Virus record (IMG/VR): IMGVR_UViG_3300042691_043547
Span: 1 to 64,000 of that record
Source of the DNA: a virus
DNA length: 64,000 nt
Reading direction: 5' to 3' (one strand)
The position numbers were made by a program, and so were the translations under genes. The notes beneath the pieces were generated by a model. The model had not been told where the DNA came from. It searched no databases and saw only the letters and a list, made by a program, of their open reading frames with translations. Of the stretch, positions 41,201 through 47,253 are shown piece after piece. How positions within the stretch are numbered: the first letter of the stretch is position 1; each line of letters starts with the position of its first letter.

Positions 41201-43795
41201 ACTCTCTGCCTTGGTCATGGGCCGGGCAGCTGGTTCAGCAACCGCAACAGGTACTGGGTCTGATTCCGGCTCCTTTACTTTTTTAACTGCTTCCGTAATT
41301 TGTTTGCCAACAGATGCAACTTTCTTCCGGGCTTGTTCAACCTTCTTTGTTGGCCCAGAGTCAGCCTTTGGCTGGGTGGCCCCCATTTTTTCGACAACTT
41401 CCTTGCGGAAAGTCTGATCCACCTCCTTGACCAGAGCCAATAGCTGTGCTTGTTCTTTTTTGGTCACCCCCTGCATATCCTTAAAGGCATCCAGAGGATT
41501 CTCCAAAGACATTGCTTGGACGGATTTTGCCAAAATCTCATGTGGTTGAAGTCTATACTTTATATAGTCTTGTTTGTTTTTGCCTGTATTCTTAAACTCG
41601 TCAGGCTCCATTCCCATCAAGCCCTTTTCAAACAACGGAGCCAATTTTTTAATGATAGTATTTGTTTCTGTTCCTTCTTGATTAGACAGAAAGTTGCGAC
41701 CTGTTTTCTTGCCAGCTATTTTTCGGCCAGCCGCTAGGTCTGCAACATGCGCCATTTCATGAACAACAGTACTCAAAGGGTTCGGTGCATTTTTCAAATT
41801 AGATGTTATATATACTTTATTTTTTTGTTCATTTGCGTCAACAAACCCGTATGCTTTACTTAGAGGTTTTGATGAGACCCCATATTCAACCTTTGTGTCA
41901 GCCAAACTAGGAATAACTTTTGCCAAATCGGCAAAATTACCTGATTTGAACGCCTCTTTCTGTAGGCGACTAGCATACTGCTGGAATTTGGCTTCTTTGT
42001 TTGGATCCTTGCCTTGCTTCAAAATCTGGTCGATCAAGCGAACCGTTGGGCGGGCAGCCGTCTGATTGGCATCCGGCAACGAAGGGGAGCTGAGGTAGGA
42101 TTTCAAATAGTCGAAAAATCCACCCAAAGCATAACCAGGCAATTTCCCGCTGCGATTAATCTGATTGAGGCTGGAGGCACCGATTTTCTTAGCCTGGTCA
42201 GGAGTATAAACATACTCACCAGGTGTCAGCATCACATTTGCTTTATTGCCAAGCCTAGAAAGGTTTTCTGCGCCAAACTTTTGAACGGCAGATTTACGGA
42301 CTACATACGAGCCGGACGGGAGGGACGCAGGAACGGTGTCCTTGTCGCCGACGCCAGGAACCATACCACCGGACGCAAAACCGACAGGACCGCCCTGGTT
42401 GCGAGCCAGCAGAGAACCCTTGTCGTGGTAAGTTACCCCCTGATAAAACCTAGCTGCTACTGGGGCAATGCTTTGGATTATTTTTGCGGAGGCCATTGCC
42501 GTAAGCATGGGGAGGAGTGGCTTTGCCGCCTCCAAAACCATCAACATGCCTTTGGCTAGAGACTCAAAACCCGAAAAAGCCACTTTAAAAGAATTGTTGT
42601 CCAACAACGAGCGGCCGAGCGAAAGGTAACTTTCTTGAAGTTTGGTCAAGCGATTAGCGTAGGATTCTGTTGCTTGCGAAGCATTGACGGTCAAACTCAC
42701 CCGCCCAGCTTCTGCCACCATCAAAGCTCGTTCGGTGGTTGACCATTGCTGAATCAAAGGAATTACTTTAGAGATTTGTCGGTAGCCGCCCAAATCTTCA
42801 ACGATGGCGCTATACCTTGGGTCTGCTTCTGGCAATTGGGTCAGGGCAGACGAAAGTCGCCGGATAGCCTCGTATGCGCCCACGAATTGATTGGTGAGAC
42901 CAAGGTCTCCCGCCTTCATGGCCTCCTCGCGAGTGAACCGCAAGTTAACCCCAAACTCTTTCAAGGCGTTTACGGTATCGTTGCGCTGGATGCGGGTAAA
43001 GATAGTTCGCAAGCCGGTTGCGATGGATTCCGCTGATTCACGAGTTGTTTGACGAACAGAGGTAAACAGGGCAAGTAACTGATTGAGATCGCCACCGGTT
43101 GCCTTAAAGGCACCACCCGTCCTTCGGACGGCTTCGATCAAGTCGCCAGCTTCAACCGCAAAAGCTCCGGCCACCGCATTCATTGAGCCGATGGCCTTGT
43201 CTAGGTCGGCAGCCTGAATTTGAAACTGCTTCATCACCGCAATGGCACCTTCGCCGGTTTGAGCCATTGAGTCAAAGTTGGGGGCGAGGGCAGATTTTGC
43301 TAAGGCCTCAAGAGCATCCCTAGTTTCATTAATGTTGAAGTCTGCTTGCTTCAACGTCACCGCCATCTTGATGAGTTCTTTGCTAGAAACGCCGTAAGCC
43401 GTAGCTAAACGAGTAACTTCCTGGCCAACCTGGGCAACCTCTGATGCCGATTCAACGCTCACTTGGCGTAAACGAACCATTTCTCTGTCAAATTCAATAG
43501 CTTGAGTTACGGCACTGCGAATTCCAGATGCCACCGCAATAAAAGGTACTGCTGCCGAACTGAAGGCGGCAAAACGCTTAAATGCTAAGCCGGACTGCTG
43601 GGCAAACTTGTCCATGGCCGTGCCGGCCCCGCTGATTGCCTCTTTTACCGCCCGAATATTGTTCATGTCGGCCCGGACAGGGACGGACACGCCACGGGTT
43701 GTGCCACGAAGGCCCGTGTTAATTTCGTTGGCGATATTGCGGATTGCCCCGGATGCGAGGCGTAGATTTAGCTGTCCTGTGATATCAAATGCCAT
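32201..43795 (-). CDS. Tail tape measure protein (3864 residues) with metallopeptidase motif
   Basis: This is the longest gene in the window, 11.6 kb. The N-terminal 400 residues match the TP901-type tape measure pattern (REMVRLRQVSVESASEVAQV, GDLIEAVRRTGGAFKATGGD). Other landmarks are an HEMAHVADL zincin-like motif at about residues 679-687, with a second PHEILAKS near 748, and a proline-rich linker near 1060. There is a hydrophobic GAGIGAATGGLFGLVNSF segment near 1540 and long coiled-coil-like stretches. Glycine-rich repeats lie near 42120-42400, 36150-36330, 33950-34240 and 32540-32680. The last residues are helical. Tape measures set tail length and may breach the host envelope during ejection. 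Much of the middle is unusually AT-rich. Confidence 0.95.
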   Translation of the reverse strand: MAFDITGQLNLRLASGAIRNIANEINTGLRGTTRGVSVPVRADMNNIRAVKEAISGAGTAMDKFAQQSGLAFKRFAAFSSAAVPFIAVASGIRSAVTQAIEFDREMVRLRQVSVESASEVAQVGQEVTRLATAYGVSSKELIKMAVTLKQADFNINETRDALEALAKSALAPNFDSMAQTGEGAIAVMKQFQIQAADLDKAIGSMNAVAGAFAVEAGDLIEAVRRTGGAFKATGGDLNQLLALFTSVRQTTRESAESIATGLRTIFTRIQRNDTVNALKEFGVNLRFTREEAMKAGDLGLTNQFVGAYEAIRRLSSALTQLPEADPRYSAIVEDLGGYRQISKVIPLIQQWSTTERALMVAEAGRVSLTVNASQATESYANRLTKLQESYLSLGRSLLDNNSFKVAFSGFESLAKGMLMVLEAAKPLLPMLTAMASAKIIQSIAPVAARFYQGVTYHDKGSLLARNQGGPVGFASGGMVPGVGDKDTVPASLPSGSYVVRKSAVQKFGAENLSRLGNKANVMLTPGEYVYTPDQAKKIGASSLNQINRSGKLPGYALGGFFDYLKSYLSSPSLPDANQTAARPTVRLIDQILKQGKDPNKEAKFQQYASRLQKEAFKSGNFADLAKVIPSLADTKVEYGVSSKPLSKAYGFVDANEQKNKVYITSNLKNAPNPLSTVVHEMAHVADLAAGRKIAGKKTGRNFLSNQEGTETNTIIKKLAPLFEKGLMGMEPDEFKNTGKNKQDYIKYRLQPHEILAKSVQAMSLENPLDAFKDMQGVTKKEQAQLLALVKEVDQTFRKEVVEKMGATQPKADSGPTKKVEQARKKVASVGKQITEAVKKVKEPESDPVPVAVAEPAARPMTKAESREYLIRRRAEMDAKREADAKRDVRQAMRDEGIAPVRGKRKKKEGLPAKPEVIVKEPIREILSNEKTPGGTFPENSQGYLAAHAITERMNQGRAERHKAVLPTGIAANELATVSISKATDKITGTRVAPPGLTREDRKRYEAYNSKVYAELKEARYWGFNSVKEYRDFNDYFGRLDGSGPPGKGSIPTDGGGSPPSPPTPSDLPPSPPSPPPPPPPKKRRGYAAFKSEMKYRELIESAMKTGNQIGAYSTEMPQFSGAESIQFLGELRKVGGYRPQMLQEAIGQNLRTNNPGMNEKGVQKVAAMQTTRIMKAAEQVSRAQERLNQVSNIRTQATSRAGDIDQYMQLSRNINRLQKRADFDPEAVAEAKRLTTTRQEIAKRIADNEGIDFKELGKISKSGRVSSTKSARDLLKGYRSGYESDARGAAAEEVRQRAILEKNQEKLQGIGISTSTDASGQVKVNFRGAEAAYGAGTIPPRANPNKNTLGKILNDEIQKMYDVIDPKGRGKNVSDAQKKDISENAKNNVMKRYVDSVSLQVQQQNQIKDIETARFLTTQKFEHALRSGAEIVVKNNRLLDAEALKQGYGGGLKQKFSNALNSTKGVLGNAFSSQSGFLGGQVIASYVSDALSNVAGSADNAAVNGREGSYKTARVLSGGLSGLVTGAQVGSAFGPLGAGIGAATGGLFGLVNSFKEAAQEISEAKIGLALKKTTDALSNFAKGTYALTPQNSKTIEGNFNTIDRETAAKSGRNTSYLFGLVSGSQENFQTELTKNMREAMAGQAASMMDALTKLVQEQAVRNTGNADIQDTASLRKDFEAALSQNGGIGSRLFSRVATATEQDPEMFRKTLFDMFQKTKESEVLKRRQQTSETDINRSAATFGGLSSAVEVATQRLTRMTASLKNVSDFMDGSTTPFSGSGLTESLQRPLGSDREDFMGAVRSITKTAGVAGGDAEKTADAVTVAGRLLPGIINAVRSQPVANLATGADMSVQIGENLRKGLAARGVDNTSAAMVTNMVSSQLGSEDFSKMLRETGQDMGKVIQKLLGPMAEPLKQSFTEIAKNLDERGRMFAEGLSELANRTRATGELMDKANMAEMASVRNRIQVGLKRRLISEDAADAGLFNMNQGLQQARQQRLTGFGGPGSGNPQFIASAMGGVFDEIRRTEEQIAKATKGGNIAEQNAAITQLSSLKTKAAELGQALKHLTDVSERTSQAQEKLSKIQSDREGRQALGLRYATANTEGRAEIASSFRLLAAAARMGTAATFSTKQQNQIFGLLSSLSPQMKLPGLGGINVKDLTTQLMKTTFGGAFDLDPQTAALERALDNFVQSNYDVAVEASRIQVEMQQKLQADFFSRLQAGQQTFINELSRAMMENQKLMRESLQMQAQSRLEGLEKQVGQSSMLGKIGVGTDDQFKALKDTLNDPKNKSIDAIFEAGKNQRIVQGKTDKALGNTNSFVDDIVALAGNDYARGTAKSDVSGILMNKFGDMGFTSAVDQKKLLSLFSESMDAKAGYLSTLSGNKENIAEAFRYAITTYQKESNERTNSNIFQAGKDLRNQGTIDNKIIDNLIKAAKEEGDNITVKTLRESVSAVGNTNKKFSELNGALDQARQQVQGFGEVLAIRPEGRANGGMVRYFNKGGWGSGGSLNPHSSDTVNARINPSEFVVAAGPAQRNKKLLEKINAGYADGGTVEEARNNIANAQKNIGADTTDIINPVKTMEAAEQARKVARANSEILFLLQLRNMKPDERFKFVNKQKDWIKSISGKETDEQLGIKNALAQLMSIEDQKNKTLNFRDLESYHVGKRKMGIAKAIKTLPTKIEVGVSEIYEAVKKFIEVGKEAEIFTNNVNDKFKIGIGSSLNDIIQSEPDLKRHLFLNNVDRMANTLNEDGALKLLGDIDPLRREFESLWTDTKIYAKTAKDWTSSVIFANDYNEIGNLPVIGELQEKEKRKIDTKILQKYYPPGIFGKIYGDALQRLAITSPNEFSGDMDAWAKKTDRTKKLGLDFDFEKTISALIDKAQNDLANQKAEGQKLAKANDLVKGIQQGRIGSLQTPEQGIAKIFEERNNAQFGPKQDMELMKLQLMAMEADAFNKLNPAVQTKLLEIKRRRILENKLSPAEQAQMTAMGLDKLINSTEDVTGDEIRGYAANRNKMTLIQRAALDVLMGKIAAQSQGKFNEDPDSLSSAEKAAYLIAVDAEGRSAALDEVNGRKNAMTLNRIGMWITSNPGAINNMLKKSEDKGPFGYAKDAALLEILASAYGAPTTLPKASDVFKDRSLKNKKQLDEAEKVKQDFLSQKENAIAISQAVLGPGVANGLIEAFKSGKGLLGFASGGLVPGVGNTDSVRANLPVGSYVVRKSSVQKLGADTLAALPRMARGGVVPAMVMPGEHIFTPSEASKIGKNNLDHINSTGKLPGYAEGGDVVINGVKYNLVPAGAAKWGGNRNIQMGFQPQTVKNTVNPLANNNNGNLNEQQFLAMEAMNQMIGGNGGITGAKAKFFSLRDELKNPRNRTKEKIAEFRQLYATLTNPLVAQMDAQRQMLGAQDAFASFQQDPKAFIARSKELRALAANTKASMEERVAAKEQLNQMNYAARFIDPRALRGAAAAAQKDQQIKQQQQFIAAGNDPLQGGLLRLNPALANENMASASNPVEAHNARVRANGQNKAEPNRQEAEANHLKKMLEIAQENYLKTGDPRYLQEINKIKNPEKVRAEEEAEAKRKMDDYRAKKQSEEHGNEIARWHVREGIEDIRDPGGVKRGAEKLRKFYAEKDKQRQEFEGRVFAHAPTYEENMPKMQKEWDEKNKGFVENRLKELNRESNERLNRNPIHAAMYARLADSPYLDKKDIVKRATGGIVPGVGSGDTVPALLEPGELVVPKRQVQKFANGGVVGGIQGFANGGMAQGGPDLLDVAARFNQAATQISQGLSGFSTSVSTFNGAVANFGTFVDKFDEAVGKIPGQIELSGANDIVVNLMGQDSIVKAVTEAIGPMIAQAIRDSQPVEQRAQ
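33958..34236 (-). repeat. Tape measure repeat, long form (copy near the 3' end)
   Basis: The encoded segment contains GFASGGLVPGVGNTDSVRAN, then PVGSYVVRKSSVQKLGADTL, and later MPGEHIFTPSEASKIG ending LPGYAEGG. It repeats the order and most residues of the copy at 42121-42399 in the same gene. The spacing between sub-motifs is alike, which shows an internal duplication rather than chance similarity. Confidence 0.75.
42121..42399 (-). repeat. Tape measure repeat, long form (copy near the 5' end)
   Basis: The encoded segment contains GFASGGMVPGVGDKDTVPAS, then PSGSYVVRKSAVQKFGAENL, then LTPGEYVYTPDQAKKIG and ends LPGYALGG. It pairs with the copy at 33958-34236. Shorter relatives, lacking the last part, lie around 36150-36330 and 32540-32680. 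Repeats of this kind occur in other tape measures as glycine-rich hinges. Confidence 0.75.
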
Positions 43796-43806
43796 ATTAA
43801 CCCCGC

Positions 43807-43857
43807 AAAATAAATGGGCGGCGGCCCCACCTCACGAAGGAGAAGAGACCACCGCCC
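43807..43857 (-). terminator. Terminator-like hairpin between chaperone and tape measure genes
   Basis: On the minus strand, GGGCGGTGG and CCGCCGCCC can form a nine-pair stem (one G-U pair). The loop is long and has an inner TCTC/GAG pairing. ATTTATTTT follows. It sits in the 88-base gap just before the tape measure start. It could reduce transcription into the tape measure gene or protect the upstream message. The large loop makes full termination doubtful. Confidence 0.5.
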
Positions 43858-43883
43858 GCAAAGCCTGTCCGGTTCAACAGGAA

Positions 43884-44720
43884 TTACACCGCGGCGGGAG
43901 CCGGGGTGGAGGTAGAAGCTTCGGTCAAAACCGGGTTTCCTTCATCGTCCAGGAAGGGCTTTTCATCCACCAGATAGTTGCCATCGGCGTCCACCCGGTT
44001 CCCCTCCCTATCCACATATTCCCCGGCTTCGTTGATGTACCGGCCCTCTTCGTCAACGAGTCGGCCATCGGCATCGATCTTCCGGCCCTGCTTGTCGATG
44101 AGGTGAAGACTGTCATCGGCAAACTTGAACTTGAGAAGGAACTGGTTTTCAGGCAGCTTCTTCTCGTAGTCGTCCTCAAGGTTGTAGATGATCTTCGCTA
44201 GGGCGCTGGCGGCGGGGCCGACGGCGGGGTCATCCTCCTTGGTCATGTAGTCCTCGTAGGACTTGAAATAGGGCTTCCCATCGTTGGCGTGGACAGTACA
44301 CGCCGACACGAAGAAGTTGAACTGGGCGTTGTCGGCCTGAGCCTCGCAAGAGTTGTTGTCCAGGCTCATCCGCTCGGAATTGAGGGCGCGAAGTTCACCA
44401 CGGTCCCGGCGAAGCTGGATGGCCATTTCTCGGGCCTCCGAAAGCTTGATGCCACCCCCGCGGATTTTGCGTTCCTTTTCGGCGATTTGACCTTGCAGCT
44501 TGCGGAGTTCTGCCTCTTTGGCATCGTCCCAGAGCTTTTGCTCACGCATCACCGACTCAATCTTGGCCCGGAGAATAGCCCCGGACTCAACAGCATCCCG
44601 GAAAGCCTTGTTGTAGACCTTCTGGGCATCCTGGCGAACCTTGGCGTTCGGGCGAAGAACAGCCAGCTCGACTTCTTTTCCACCAATCTCAACCTTAACC
44701 ACTTTCTTGTTGGCGCTCAC
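43884..44720 (-). CDS. Tail assembly chaperone-like protein with C-terminal heptapeptide repeats
   Basis: The 278-residue protein lies directly upstream of the tape measure, where tail assembly chaperones sit. Its region AQKVYNKAF ... IESVMREQKLWDDAKEAELR (about residues 30-75) matches a region in the 45096-46139 product, so the two are paralogues. A coiled-coil-like middle follows. The last quarter (residues 210-265) consists of eight tandem seven-residue repeats of the type xxGxxxD, such as ADGRLVD, EEGRYIN and REGNRVD, before an Ala/Pro/Thr tail. The GTG start overlaps the previous stop by four bases and has GGAGG upstream. No frameshift site was identified. Confidence 0.7.
   Translation of the reverse strand: MSANKKVVKVEIGGKEVELAVLRPNAKVRQDAQKVYNKAFRDAVESGAILRAKIESVMREQKLWDDAKEAELRKLQGQIAEKERKIRGGGIKLSEAREMAIQLRRDRGELRALNSERMSLDNNSCEAQADNAQFNFFVSACTVHANDGKPYFKSYEDYMTKEDDPAVGPAASALAKIIYNLEDDYEKKLPENQFLLKFKFADDSLHLIDKQGRKIDADGRLVDEEGRYINEAGEYVDREGNRVDADGNYLVDEKPFLDDEGNPVLTEASTSTPAPAAV
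43926..44093 (-). repeat. Eight tandem seven-residue (21-base) coding repeats
   Basis: The units read KQGRKID, ADGRLVD, EEGRYIN, EAGEYVD, REGNRVD, ADGNYLV, DEKPFLD and DEGNPVL. Glycine at position 3 and an acidic or amide residue at position 7 are the constant points. The regular spacing suggests a turn-rich, acidic ladder that might bind calcium or a partner. The repeats are diverged at the DNA level, so recent slippage is unlikely. Confidence 0.85.
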
Positions 44721-45085
44721 GATTCATCCTCCACGGGTAGGGTCTTCTGACAACGGTTCCAGCTAACCGTGTATTGGGCCAATTCTGATTCGACGGCACG
44801 CAGCTGGGCGTTGCCGTTGTTCAGGATTGAGGAGCGACAGGTTTCCCAAATCTGCTTCCATTTCTCCTTTGCTGCTTCCCGCTGTTCCGGCGTGGCGTTG
44901 TGGCCCCACAACTCGCCGAAACTTTGTTCCACGGCACTCAAGGCACCAATGAAAGCGGTTCGCATTTTCGTGGAGAGAATCCTCTGGAGACGAACGCGTG
45001 AATTGCGCTCGTGATTCCTAGCGGCTTCTTCCTCATTACGACGGGCTGCGTCCGCAGCAGCCTCTATCTGGTTATAAGCATCCAC
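44717..45085 (-). CDS. Small helical tail-region protein
   Basis: The 122-residue protein is strongly helical and charged. It begins DAYNQIEAAADAARRNEEEA and continues with RTAFIGALSAVEQSFGELWG and ESELAQYTVSWNRCQKTL. A GTG start at 45085 after AAGGAGGATCAA is well supported. It lies between the two paralogous chaperone-like genes, and its stop overlaps the downstream GTG by four bases. A role in tail assembly is inference from position. No family is recognised. Confidence 0.65.
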   Translation of the reverse strand: MDAYNQIEAAADAARRNEEEAARNHERNSRVRLQRILSTKMRTAFIGALSAVEQSFGELWGHNATPEQREAAKEKWKQIWETCRSSILNNGNAQLRAVESELAQYTVSWNRCQKTLPVEDES

Positions 45086-45095
45086 TTGATCCTCC

Positions 45096-46139
45096 TTACT
45101 GGCCTGGCAAAGACCGTTGAGCCATTAGCATGATTTCCCGACGGGAATCAGGCATGTGTTGCTCCTCGACTTCGCCCTTTTTAGCGATGTGCGCCAGTCT
45201 CTCTCTTTTAATCGCAGCAGCCTGGGGGCTGTTCAAAGATTCAATATTTTGTAAATCTTCATCTGTTTCTGCCATCAAGAAAATCTCGCCGGATTCAGGC
45301 AAATTCATACCGGAAAGCATGCCTTCAGCAGTCGCTTCCTTGCGTTGACGCTCTCTTTCCCTGCGTTGGATAACCAACCAGCCATCAAAGGCGTCATCAT
45401 CCCGTATGATGTCATCGTGCGGTGGGTTGGGGTGTTCGGCGATGCTGTCGTACAACTGTGACCAAGACAGCAAATTGCGCTGCTCCTCGGTCAAATCGAC
45501 GGCACACCGACCAAATATATCCAGGCAATTATCCTTGCAGTTCCATACCGAACGCCATTGATCGGAACGAGCCAAAGCACGCATGACCACATCTGAAATT
45601 TGAGCTTCCGAATAAGCAGTAACTGCCTCATCAAGCAGGGAATCATTACCCTTGTAAAACTCATCATCTTTCCAGACGCGCTTACCTTTATCGTTCAGCA
45701 AGCCGCTACCAACCAAATAGCGGGTGCGGGCGACCTGGGCAAAGCCGGTTGCTCCCATCGGCGAATAAATGTTTTTTTGTGCGTAAAGGGAGGCGAGTTC
45801 CTGTTTGGCGGCAGAAAGTGCCTTCCGGATGACATCTCGTTCCTTGGACTTGAAGAATGCCCTAAACAACCCGACCTTGAGCTTTTCAATATCCTTGTCT
45901 AAGGTTGCCGTCTGTTTTTGTCGCTCGTCATCCCAGAGTCCATTGGATCGCAACAGATTTTCTATTTCACTATCGCTGTAAAGTTCGTCTTCCAAAGCTT
46001 CAGTTAAGGCTTCTTGGTAAACCTGCTGGGCTTTATAACGACGGAGACGGCCTGGCTGGCGGATCAGATACCGCTTGCCGTCAACGGAGAAGCGCAGACA
46101 GCCCGCAATGATACGGGCGATCAGAAGGTCAAAATCCAA
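45096..46139 (-). CDS. Tail assembly chaperone-like protein, paralogue of the 43884-44720 product
   Basis: The 347-residue protein has an N-terminal domain RLRRYKAQQVYQEALTEALE followed by SEIENLLRSNGLWDDERQKQ. This aligns with the same region in the later chaperone-like protein (AQ-VY-A ... IE-R-LWDD). The C-terminal two thirds are helical, with many charged residues. Start choice matters. The TTG at 46139 has an ideal GGAGG at 46145-46149, whereas the ATG at 46187 has its purine run touching the start and would place a terminator-like hairpin inside the coding sequence. The TTG is preferred; the ATG would add 16 residues. The gene follows the tail tube gene. Confidence 0.7.
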   Translation of the reverse strand: MDFDLLIARIIAGCLRFSVDGKRYLIRQPGRLRRYKAQQVYQEALTEALEDELYSDSEIENLLRSNGLWDDERQKQTATLDKDIEKLKVGLFRAFFKSKERDVIRKALSAAKQELASLYAQKNIYSPMGATGFAQVARTRYLVGSGLLNDKGKRVWKDDEFYKGNDSLLDEAVTAYSEAQISDVVMRALARSDQWRSVWNCKDNCLDIFGRCAVDLTEEQRNLLSWSQLYDSIAEHPNPPHDDIIRDDDAFDGWLVIQRRERERQRKEATAEGMLSGMNLPESGEIFLMAETDEDLQNIESLNSPQAAAIKRERLAHIAKKGEVEEQHMPDSRREIMLMAQRSLPGQ

Positions 46140-46157
46140 GGTGTCCTCCAAAGAGAA

Positions 46158-46181
46158 GAGGGGGCCTTGCGGCCCCCCCTC
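46158..46181 (-). terminator. Terminator-like hairpin after the tail tube gene
   Basis: On the minus strand, GAGGG ... GGCC GCAA GGCCCCCTC forms a stem of about nine GC-rich pairs with a four-base GCAA-type loop and two unpaired guanines, followed by TTCTCTTT. It lies between the tail tube stop (46209) and the TTG start (46139) of the next gene. It probably lowers read-through so that the abundant tail tube is made in excess of downstream assembly proteins. The two bulged bases and short T-run make strength uncertain. Confidence 0.65.
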
Positions 46182-46208
46182 CGTCATTCCTTACTAACCG
46201 GGCAAGGC

Positions 46209-47195
46209 TTAGACCTTGTTCACGGTCAGGTCGTTGAAGGTGCGGAAGCTGTAGGTCACCGTGCGGTTGGCGCCGTCGGTTCCGCCACCCTGGTAGTTGG
46301 CGGATTGCAGCTTGCACTTGTCGCCGAGGTCGATGTCGGTGCCGTCGGCGAAGAAGATGTGGATCGACTCGTCGTTCAGCTGGTCGGCATTGCCGTCATT
46401 GGCCTGGGCGAAGTCGCCGGATTGGGTCAGGACCTCAAATTCCGCAGTCACTTCCACGGGGAACTTGACATAGCGGAAGAAGGGACCCTTGCGGCCCAGC
46501 TCCATCAGCTGCTCACGACCCAGGTTGCAGTTGATGCTGACAGACTGGATGTGGGCGCTGTAGCCGCTGCCGGGGATGTCGGTCAGCTTGCCGGTGCCGC
46601 TGTTGACGCCGGGGATCACCTTGGGGAAGATGCAGTCGTCCATGAGGACGTGTTGCCGACGCACGATGCCGGAAGCGGCGGTGGGGGCCTCAGAAGCCGG
46701 GGCGTTGGGGGTCCAGTAGCCGCCGCCGGAAGCCCAGATCTTGTTGTTGCCCACCACGGTCATCGACTCGGTGGCATTGCCGTCCATCGCGCTCTTGAAG
46801 CTGATGGCCGAGGCGTAGGCGCCGGACACCAGACACTGGGCGACAGGCGTGCCGCTGGCGGACACGGCGGTGTCGGCGTGGACCGACAGCACCAAGTTGC
46901 AGCGGGAGTTGGCGCGGCCGATGAGGGTGTTGTTGACGCGGCCGGAGGTGGCCAGGTCGAACATCAGCGGGGTGCCGTCCAGAACGCGCTCGAGCTGGAC
47001 TTCGATTTCCGGCACGCCTTCGATGTTCTGGTACAGGGAGAGCATACCCAGTTCGTAGGCAGCTTCCAGATTGTAGTTGGTGGTGATGGTTGCGCTCTGA
47101 AGGCCACGAACGCGGGTGTAGGTGCCCGCATTAGCGCCACTGTGTGGGCCGATTCCAACAGCAGTGATGGCGTAGAATACGCGATTGTTTGCCAC
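46209..47195 (-). CDS. Major tail tube protein (probable)
   Basis: The 328-residue protein starts ANNRVFYAITAVGIGPHSGA and contains RGLQSATITTNYNLEAAYEL, FPVEVTAEFEVLTQSG and a closing TVTYSFRTFNDLTVNKV. These beta-rich segments and the position before chaperones and tape measure fit a tail tube protein with an added domain (about residues 120-230). It starts at GTG 47195 with AAGGAGAACACC upstream. A hairpin follows the stop, as expected for a highly expressed structural gene. The amino acid composition (rich in Ala, Gly, Thr) is also typical. The assignment is inference from context and fold hints. Confidence 0.75.
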   Translation of the reverse strand: MANNRVFYAITAVGIGPHSGANAGTYTRVRGLQSATITTNYNLEAAYELGMLSLYQNIEGVPEIEVQLERVLDGTPLMFDLATSGRVNNTLIGRANSRCNLVLSVHADTAVSASGTPVAQCLVSGAYASAISFKSAMDGNATESMTVVGNNKIWASGGGYWTPNAPASEAPTAASGIVRRQHVLMDDCIFPKVIPGVNSGTGKLTDIPGSGYSAHIQSVSINCNLGREQLMELGRKGPFFRYVKFPVEVTAEFEVLTQSGDFAQANDGNADQLNDESIHIFFADGTDIDLGDKCKLQSANYQGGGTDGANRTVTYSFRTFNDLTVNKV

Positions 47196-47253
47196 GGTGT
47201 TCTCCTTGATTCGGGAATTGGCCCAATGGGCTTACCGCAATCAAGTACACCGG

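Noticed and set aside
43800-45100. Programmed -1 frameshift in the tail assembly chaperone genes
   Set aside because: The genes are separate with their own ribosome sites, and no clear slippery heptamer in the right place was found by eye. A careful search is still the decisive test.
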